A stretch of DNA of 64,000 nucleotides from Plasmodium malariae (Eukaryota; Apicomplexa; Aconoidasida; Haemosporida; Plasmodiidae). The translations under genes and the position numbers were made by a program. The notes under the pieces were generated by a model. It was not told the origin of the DNA. It ran no database searches and saw only the letters and a list, made by a program, of their open reading frames with translations. Below are positions 58,301 through 64,000 of this stretch, one piece after another; position 1 is the stretch's first letter; the number at the start of each line of letters is the position of its first letter. The DNA lies in contig NC_041781.1 in assembly GCF_900090045.1 (NCBI RefSeq), positions 902,001-966,000 on the forward strand, given 5' to 3'.

Positions 58301-61244
58301 CCGAGTCGAAAGAACAATGAGATTTACTTTTACATAAGAAACATTCTAATATGAATAATATACGAAGCCACCTCCTTTTTAGCTCAAGTCGAAGCAAACT
58401 AAGCATAGTTATTTGTTTTAAAAATATTTCTGTGTGCAATCGTATCTGTTCGTGGAACGCTGAAATGGTGGTGGATTCATCATTGCCATATGTTTCGATG
58501 TTGTTGATACTCCCTCCGTTTTTTGTTCCGTCTCCTGACCAAACCTCATCCATGTGTGGGGCAGATGCATCCACAGGCGTAGTAGCCTCGTACCCACACG
58601 GAACAGTCTCATTTCCCCTTTCCTTTTCCATCTCAGTTAGATCCTTGATCTTGGCCTCAGTGACATCCAACTTATGCTGCATTTTCTTGCACAAAACTAA
58701 TAAATGCTCAATGGATAAGGTATTTAAATTTTTTTTTCTTATTATGTCAAATATTGTATCATTTTCTACATTCATTATGTTGTTAAACACTAAAGTTAAA
58801 GGATTCTTATCCTGCTTCTCATTTCTCATTATATTTTTATTTAGTTTTTTTTCCTCCTCCATTAAGTTAATATTCGTATGTATAAATTCATTTTCATTTT
58901 CTGTATTTTCAAATGGCTCTTTTATATCAGATATAATACTTAGTATTTGATTGGTTAAGTTAATTTCTATATCATTTCTATCATCATTTTTGTTTTTAAT
59001 ATATATCATTTGTCTTAATAACTCTAAACAAGCATATATATAACTATTACTTAACCAATATGCACATGTCACATGCCCCTTTTGCAGTTTGTAATAATTT
59101 ACACCGGTATTATTCAACATACATTTAATGATAACTTCCCTCAATGGGCCTCTTAACAAGACTGTTGAACAACATTGTAATATTTTATCCACCTGATATG
59201 TCTCTATGATATCCAAGTATTTGCATATGAGCAATAAATTTTTAATGTTGCATATGTAATTGTAGTTTTCGTTTATGTTATCTTCATTTATCAGCACGCT
59301 CTCCAGAGTGTTTGCGTCATCATTCGCATTTCCACTTGTGCTATTTCCACCTCTACTACTAGTGTTTGAGCCATCATATCGAACGGACTTGTCTACTCCC
59401 TCTAGGGGTAACTTGCTCACCTTTACTGTACTATAGTATATGCACTTATCACAGTACTCGTCATCAAAAATAGAGCTTTCTATAAACTTCTTTTTCCTTT
59501 GTTCTTCCAATGTTTTCATGTCGATCTTATTTTTGCCACATGAACAAAACAAGTTCTGATTGTCCGCTTGATCAGTTTCATTATTCTCAACACAGTTGAT
59601 ATAATTCTTTCTGTTGTAGTATAATTTTTCATTAAATTTACTAAGGTGCAAATAATAATAAATACAGTTAATTACTTGTAACGCGTCGATTTTTTCCTTC
59701 TCTTGCTCGTCCGAAAAATGTTGAACATATACCCTCAGAATATATAGCTCTGCAGCATTCAGAGAAAATAAATTGTTTATGCAGTAGTTAAACCACACGT
59801 CGTTGTAGGGGCTCTCATCAACGTTATCGTTAGCACTCACATTCATGTTATAGTCACCTGTGTCCTTTGTGTTACTGCTCAAATTGTAGTTAACACTGTC
59901 TTTCTCTATATAATTATCTCTATCATGTGCATTATCCTTTATGTTTGCACAGGTATCGTGGACCCCATATTTTACTTGCTCATCCTCATCCACGAAACCA
60001 ATCTGTTCAGAGCCCTTTTTGATATCAGTAAAATCTATGGATACATTTCTTATAATCCCTTTTCTAATATGAGTCAAATGAACTTTACATATTTGTTCTA
60101 CTATGATATCATTATCTATATCACTATTTATAAGGTGTAACAATAAATTTTCAATTTTATCATCAAACATTTGAACCCAGTGGATGATCATGCTATAGCA
60201 GCTTTCTCTTACTGACTTGTCTTTATCATTTAGTCCACAAAGTAATAACTCAAATTTCATATCCGAGGGTATATAAAAATAAAAATTTTTTAATTTTTCA
60301 TATACACTTACTCGTACATTATGATTTATATCATTTATTCTAACTAAAAAATTTTTTAGAACTATTAAATATTCATATGTATTATTATTAGTGTTGGTAC
60401 TATTCGTTGTGGTAGTAGTAGCAGTATTATTCATATTTACATTACTGTCTTCTACACACATTGATATATTTTTTATAGCATTAATTCGGACAACATTATG
60501 AGAGTCGTCTAAACATTTCAAGTAACTAGCTCTTGTATTAAAATCTTGAAAGGGCTCTAGTATATTCAAACATAACACTCGAATATTATGATCCTTATCA
60601 TTTAGTAAGGATAAAAATATATTCACATGTTTTTTGCATAATTTATTTGAAACATCAATTTGTAATGCACATGCTTTTTTAACTAATGCTTTTATAATTT
60701 TACATAAATTTATTCGTTGTTTCTTGTCTTTAAGAAATATATTATCTAATAATCTATTCCACAATTTTGTAACGAGTTCATATTCTTGATTGCTATTAGT
60801 GTTATCACTATAGTTCGTACATTTCTTTTTTTTTTTTCTACTACTCTCACATAGTAATATATCACAGTAATATAATATATCAAATAAGAAGTCCATAATA
60901 TTATTAAAATTTTCATCCTTAGCATTACTTTTTATAATCTTTAAAAGAACCCTTGAGCATAATTCATATATACAGTATTCGTTGATATATCTCTTATATT
61001 CAATATCATATATATTACCTTTTATTATATTTTTTAATATATCTTTTATATAGGAAAATCCGGTTTCACTATCGTATTTATTTGTATACACATAATGTAT
61101 TGTTCTTATGATATTTTTTATGTGAATATTTTCATTTCGAATTTTTAAGTTCATCAAGTTAGGCACACTACGGTCATTTGCTCCTTTCAATCTCTCTTCT
61201 TGATTTCTTTCATTCGTCTTTTTCAGCTTATACGATTTCATCAT
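55395..61244 (-). CDS. Condensin complex subunit CAP-G (Cnd3), HEAT repeats
   Basis: 1,949 residues in one exon, ATG 61244. CAP-G is the HEAT-repeat subunit of condensin that binds the kleisin and DNA and compacts mitotic chromosomes. HEAT units appear early: LLNDKDHNIRVLCLNILEPF, CLDDSHNVVRINAIKNISM, RINDINHNVRVSVYEKLKNF, and GLNDKDKSVRESCYSMIIHW, whose wording (GLxDxxxxVRxxCxxMxxxW) is characteristic of CAP-G. Later parts fit the Cnd3 C-terminal region (EVLNNCLLHIERIHSNVYPS; EKLEINTLRCEIYICVLGDL). It is about twice the size of human CAP-G because of Asn/Asp/Glu-rich inserts, and the last 450 residues are low complexity. An 18-bp in-frame array (NNIDRV) lies at 56120-56295. Acidic Lys/Glu coiled-coil sequence occurs near 56870-57000. 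Confidence 0.88.
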   Translation of the reverse strand: MMKSYKLKKTNERNQEERLKGANDRSVPNLMNLKIRNENIHIKNIIRTIHYVYTNKYDSETGFSYIKDILKNIIKGNIYDIEYKRYINEYCIYELCSRVLLKIIKSNAKDENFNNIMDFLFDILYYCDILLCESSRKKKKKCTNYSDNTNSNQEYELVTKLWNRLLDNIFLKDKKQRINLCKIIKALVKKACALQIDVSNKLCKKHVNIFLSLLNDKDHNIRVLCLNILEPFQDFNTRASYLKCLDDSHNVVRINAIKNISMCVEDSNVNMNNTATTTTTNSTNTNNNTYEYLIVLKNFLVRINDINHNVRVSVYEKLKNFYFYIPSDMKFELLLCGLNDKDKSVRESCYSMIIHWVQMFDDKIENLLLHLINSDIDNDIIVEQICKVHLTHIRKGIIRNVSIDFTDIKKGSEQIGFVDEDEQVKYGVHDTCANIKDNAHDRDNYIEKDSVNYNLSSNTKDTGDYNMNVSANDNVDESPYNDVWFNYCINNLFSLNAAELYILRVYVQHFSDEQEKEKIDALQVINCIYYYLHLSKFNEKLYYNRKNYINCVENNETDQADNQNLFCSCGKNKIDMKTLEEQRKKKFIESSIFDDEYCDKCIYYSTVKVSKLPLEGVDKSVRYDGSNTSSRGGNSTSGNANDDANTLESVLINEDNINENYNYICNIKNLLLICKYLDIIETYQVDKILQCCSTVLLRGPLREVIIKCMLNNTGVNYYKLQKGHVTCAYWLSNSYIYACLELLRQMIYIKNKNDDRNDIEINLTNQILSIISDIKEPFENTENENEFIHTNINLMEEEKKLNKNIMRNEKQDKNPLTLVFNNIMNVENDTIFDIIRKKNLNTLSIEHLLVLCKKMQHKLDVTEAKIKDLTEMEKERGNETVPCGYEATTPVDASAPHMDEVWSGDGTKNGGSINNIETYGNDESTTISAFHEQIRLHTEIFLKQITMLSLLRLELKRRWLRILFILECFLCKSKSHCSFDSALREFPNELLLPALNFCCSIMPEWDDKEIEDQFYDIIVSKCLGNWCMFISNDDELKKQIYAYKTAIVDTCEVLNNCLLHIERIHSNVYPSIYSKANIDLVVVGDKGQIGNRNISNEEGNYGKAENYNSNSNINSGNTYKCNNNEEDDGISSYIFYDYNPPNECLLNYFATNQNAWYEYKVLLEKLEINTLRCEIYICVLGDLLMTHPNLYNDELIIYAVENIWNYLMGTINTSKYIQSICLRVFCKLLLTEYLGNYIYKLSNEEIYKLMKISSNRLRALFEMCFLISPSTYNCVQDFKKISTCTITNINSHDKLFLFSVFSMYPSMSETNLLVFHYTLEEVILKTCEGVLKYKLKTINFTNILTFMIFTILHKANIQFLVANFVKYIKWILLIIIEKGVALTNKSKIIELVFKIIQIYLFHDLNDLKNFEKNKSYENKDIKKRGRKKKTNTQDIQNDKKEQIDREIEKEYEKEFEKEMEKFQNNKEEGEHKTFTIFLKSILTNVNTTIKDLKIFYVLINFSMHSPDIIKSKNEIRYCEMIKECIDKKIEEIKSYFIKKGYIVRNGNEGEIQGKEDENGKKKENENDIENEKQTQSSSRTNGGNLLNVKEIEELKEEYIYEEIIEDYANYIGTLPSRSFSYPLIPRGIDNEGEMTKQEILDQINCNSISNINNIDRVNNIDRVNNSDRVNNIDRVNNIDRVNTDRVNTDRVNNIDRVNNIDRVNNIDSINNNNNCNYASLRASEVSVGLQRGEANTDLWRNGGSANYKGLVKNTARRSNESDGYNNAQVKNILEEFADANDSLLDISRNSCMDRDENYINKNKTHIKSIPNDNSVMNNNHALNFTTRNSDETVLYHDKDYSTYVGDSGEHIKNAEKKNDHHDYVNTTTNNNNTDIKHMLEKLNITSSEDSPENEPSSSSLNDYESAKNYADLNDDNSSCSSFNSNDSTAMAFKRLNKLKRTSYTNVVSK
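56110..56300 (-). repeat. In-frame NNIDRV hexapeptide repeat in CAP-G
   Basis: Eighteen-base units (coding Asn-Asn-Ile-Asp-Arg-Val), about ten copies with two shortened to NTDRV, in the disordered tail of CAP-G. Confidence 0.95.
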
Positions 61245-61530
61245 TTTGCCTCATTTTTTTCTCGAACGAAAAGTAGTGCAATTTTTCGACTCAATAAAAC
61301 TGCGATTGCGATGGTGATTGTGTCTGTGAATGTTTATAAACTAGTGGCCATGAGAACAAGCAGATATATATGTATATATATATATGCACACGTACATGCA
61401 CATATATACGCACGTGTATAGGTACATCTATAAGTACAAATAAATACGCTATAACACAACTACTTCACGCTTATTCTACTGCACATCCTTTCATCGTTGC
61501 CCCTTTGGGCGTTACCTTTAATTATCATGT
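61245..61530. other. Divergent promoter region
   Basis: Spacer of about 290 bases between the minus-strand CAP-G start and the plus-strand small gene; contains TATATG repeats at 61365-61385. No gene seen. Confidence 0.5.
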
Positions 61531-61791
61531 ATGGTAAAAACAAGAGCAAACTTCGATTTGAATTACAAAAAAGGGTAAAAAAACAAATATAACATACTAG
61601 GAGCCAGCATATACGCAAATATATTTATGTACATATATATGTGTATAAATCTATGCGTACATTCCAGCGGAGTTCTAAATGCATTTAAGCTAAATTATTT
61701 TACACATTTTCAGTATAGTACAGGGGGGATAAGAAAAGGCCCCTACAATTTCGTAGTACGGCAAAAAATTAGCGCATTTAAATATATACAT
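61531..61791 (+). CDS. Small unidentified protein, 3' end unresolved
   Basis: Exon 61531-61574 (MVKTRANFDLNYKK, GG before a GTAAAA donor) joins in phase to 61668-61791 after an ATTCCAG acceptor, reading GVLNAFKLNYFTHFQYSTGG and IRKGPYNFVVRQKISAFKYI up to a GTAAAT donor. The second exon is noticeably GC-richer (a GGGGGG run, GGCCCC) than its surroundings. A coding-like patch at 61944-62050 (LTFVRYKFSNLNSLQNDESN) may be a third exon, but I could not fix a junction that keeps phase. An alternative exon 1 frame from ATG 61527 (MYGKNKSKLRFELQKR) exists. No family recognised; small, basic and aromatic-rich, with no leader seen. Confidence 0.4.
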
Positions 61792-62810
61792 GTAAATATA
61801 TATATATATGTATATATATTCTCATGTACACACGTACTTTATGAATGTATAAATGTAAACGTTTATAATACTCATACGTCGCACATATATTACTTTACAC
61901 TACATACATACGCACATGTACAATATACGTATGTATATGCGTACGAGACTATTTTTTAACTTTTGTCCGTTACAAATTCTCAAATTTAAATTCTCTTCAA
62001 AATGATGAATCGAATGCACAAAAAAGGAGAAGTAAAAATTTAAGCTGTACATATATATATATGTGCATATATATGCGTATGCGCGCGTTTTAAAACTTCA
62101 TTTTTTTTTTTTTTTTTTTTTTTTGTAAAATTGGTAATCCTTAGCAATAATTTTGCTATTTTTACTATTCGCTTTTTTAATTTATTTTTAGCAGTTTTAA
62201 TTTATTTAATCAGTTATTTAAAAACAGATTTTTTTTTCTTTTTTTTATATAAAAACACATGACAAAAATATCGAATGTATAATGTATGTGGCAGTTAAAT
62301 GCAAATTCATCAGCTTGTTATATACGTATTTATGTGCATAACGTATGCATAATAAACGTGTACCTGGCGCTTAGGTAAGCAATTGCGCTGATTGTCAAAC
62401 GCGAAAGATGTTATATCAGTATGTATATATATAAGATACATATATATGTACATATATATGCATAACCATTTATGTATACCCATTTTTGTATACCCATTTA
62501 TACATATTTCCATGAAAACACAACAAAAGTTATTCATTACTTTCCCGTGTGTTTTTTTATGGGAAAAAAAAACGTTTACAAATTAAAAAAAAAAAATGCC
62601 ATAGTTGTACACAAAAAAAGGGTTTTCATACCACACGGATGTATAAATATCCACATACGAATACATGCATATAAATATATATAAATATATACACATAAAT
62701 ACATATAAATATATACATATACATACATATAAATATATACATATAAATACATACATATAAATACATACATATAAATGCATACATATAAATACATACATAC
62801 ATATAAATAC

Positions 62811-62854
<44 letters not shown>

Positions 62855-63187
62855 TTATAGACATAAACATACGTACGTATGAGCTTACTCCATGTACGTT
62901 TATATCATGAACTGAAAAATTACTTTTTAAAAACATAACTGAAGATAGACTTTTAAAAAAAGATACAGAATAATAGAGAGGTGTGTACATTGCAAAATTT
63001 TAATGCATTTTAATAAACTAATATAATGAAAGCCTTTCTTTTTTTTTTTAAATTCTATTTTAAGTAAAAACTGTTTGTTTTAATCGGTAGTTTAAAAATA
63101 AGTATATATTCCCCCAGCTGTCTAGTATAGATATACTACGCGTTTCACTGCATATACGTGTGCTTATAACACCTGCACGTCGAGCGT
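61792..63187. other. Intergenic, AT-rich with ACATATAA repeats
   Basis: Contains the uncertain exon patch near 61944-62050, poly(T) at 62101-62124 and an ACATATAAATACAT repeat field at 62650-62870. No other coding-like frame is visible. Confidence 0.5.
62650..62870 (+). repeat. ACATATAAATACAT short repeat field
   Basis: Interleaved 8-14-bp units of CATATAAATACATA and CATATATATACATA. All minus frames are open (MYVYICMYIYVCM) and are artefacts. Confidence 0.85.
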
Positions 63188-64000
63188 TCATTCAAACAAG
63201 TAACTAAATTTCTTCAATTCAGATGCGAAAAGAATTGTTTGTGCCCACCCGCAGTTTGGACCAAATAGATTTTTTAGCTTCGTATATAATTTTATGTATA
63301 AGGATGTTGTCAAAGCTTTTTTCTGAAGTTTTTGAGTATGTATAACAGTTGTCTGCCTTTTCATTTTTGAATTATCACAAAATTGGGAATTCTTTTTTTG
63401 GTTATTATTATTTGAGTGTTTTCCATTTTTTGCGTTATTTTTTTCCAGGATAATATTTTCTATTTTTCCAATTTGGTCAGTTTCGTTGTTTTTACCAATT
63501 TGGTCAATTTTGTCATTTTTGCCATTTTTGCCATTTTTTCCATTTTTGCCATTTTTTCCATTTTTGCCATTTTTTCCATTTTTGCCATTTTTTCCATTTT
63601 TGCCATTTTTTCCATTTTTGCCATTTTTGTCAGTGTTACTCAAAGAATGCGCGATTTTATCATCACCTATGATGTTTTTATAATATTTATAAATAATATC
63701 ATATATATGTGTATCTATAGGTATACAATCAAATTTGTTCAAACCGAATAGACAAATGCAGTTGGCTACTTTTAAGCCTATACCTGGAAATTGTATTAAT
63801 TTATTTATGCAATTTTTTGTTTTGTCTTCCTTTTTTAAATCTTCTATCCATTTTTCGCTGCCCATTTTTGTTAATATTTTTGCACTCTCTATAACATAAT
63901 TACTTCTGTAACCAAAACCTAAATTTCTTAAATCCTCTTCTTTTAATTTAGCTAATATTTGTATGCTTGGGAATTCATAAAAAGTAAACATTTTCATTCC
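63188..64000 (-). CDS. OGG1: 8-oxoguanine DNA glycosylase OGG1, 5' end outside window
   Basis: The 3' portion of the gene, still open at the right edge. OGG1 removes 8-oxoguanine from DNA and nicks the abasic site. Family text is continuous: FPSIQILAKLKEEDLRNLGFGYR, the helix-hairpin-helix LIQFPGIGLKVANCICLFGL with the catalytic Lys of GLKVANC, then DCIPIDTHIYDI with the catalytic Asp of PIDTH, and the end GPNCGWAQTILFASELKKF. Counted from the ATG at 63997 these are Lys76 and Asp95. Between the catalytic Asp and the C-terminal helix lies a low-complexity insert of about 100 residues including a (NGK)n run at 63500-63630. The N-terminal TBP-like domain is off the window. Confidence 0.9.
   Translation of the reverse strand, partial: GMKMFTFYEFPSIQILAKLKEEDLRNLGFGYRSNYVIESAKILTKMGSEKWIEDLKKEDKTKNCINKLIQFPGIGLKVANCICLFGLNKFDCIPIDTHIYDIIYKYYKNIIGDDKIAHSLSNTDKNGKNGKNGKNGKNGKNGKNGKNGKNGKNGKNGKNGKNDKIDQIGKNNETDQIGKIENIILEKNNAKNGKHSNNNNQKKNSQFCDNSKMKRQTTVIHTQKLQKKALTTSLYIKLYTKLKNLFGPNCGWAQTILFASELKKFSYLFE
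63500..63632 (-). repeat. In-frame NGK triplet repeat in OGG1
   Basis: Nine-base units coding Asn-Gly-Lys, about twelve copies. Antisense frames are also open. Confidence 0.95.

Noticed and set aside
1..64000. CRISPR arrays, insertion sequences, viral genes, tRNA or rRNA genes
   Set aside because: The tandem arrays lack conserved repeat-unique spacer alternation; no transposase, viral or rRNA sequence was seen, and no cloverleaf with a TTCRANNC arm was found by eye.

Overview
The window is nuclear DNA of a malaria parasite (Plasmodium), probably one of the very AT-rich species; I cannot fix the species. The reasons are an AT content of roughly 75-80 %, long poly(A)/poly(T) and (TA)n runs in every intergenic space, Asn/Lys-rich low-complexity insertions inside conserved proteins, small introns with T-rich acceptors, and two bipartite (signal plus transit peptide) leaders typical of apicoplast proteins.

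Left part (1-18 kb): an unidentified minus-strand exon at the edge; a glycolipid-transfer-domain gene whose reconstructed first exon encodes a signal peptide; a small acidic protein resembling the N-terminus of TTC4/Cns1; a four-exon MFS transporter on the minus strand with a very long Asn-rich N-terminus; about 4.3 kb of intergenic minisatellites; and a five-exon thioredoxin-like protein with a membrane anchor.

Middle part (18-42 kb): a protein-only RNase P with an apicoplast leader; a seven-exon four-helix membrane protein of claudin-like layout on the minus strand; a possible 60-residue small gene; a giant CORVET/HOPS-type tethering subunit (propeller, helical repeats, C-terminal RING) split in this sequence by a frame change at an A21 run; a nine-exon UFD1 with an apicoplast leader (the SELMA, ERAD-derived import machinery); and an EFM4/METTL10-type lysine methyltransferase.

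Right part (44-64 kb): a two-RRM RNA-binding protein; about 4.5 kb of AT-rich intergenic DNA; a small membrane protein with a frame break at an A8 run; a 49-residue TOM5-like tail-anchored protein; a HIT-type zinc-finger protein (ZNHIT3-like); condensin subunit CAP-G; a partial small gene; and the 3' portion of OGG1 running off the right edge.

The genes do not form an operon or one pathway. Two, PRORP and UFD1, serve the apicoplast (tRNA 5' processing and protein import), and two are nuclear chromosome or DNA maintenance genes (CAP-G, OGG1). Exon-intron structures were built by eye from splice consensus, phase continuity and protein similarity. Three frame breaks sit at or beside A/T homopolymers, so assembly error is a live explanation for each.
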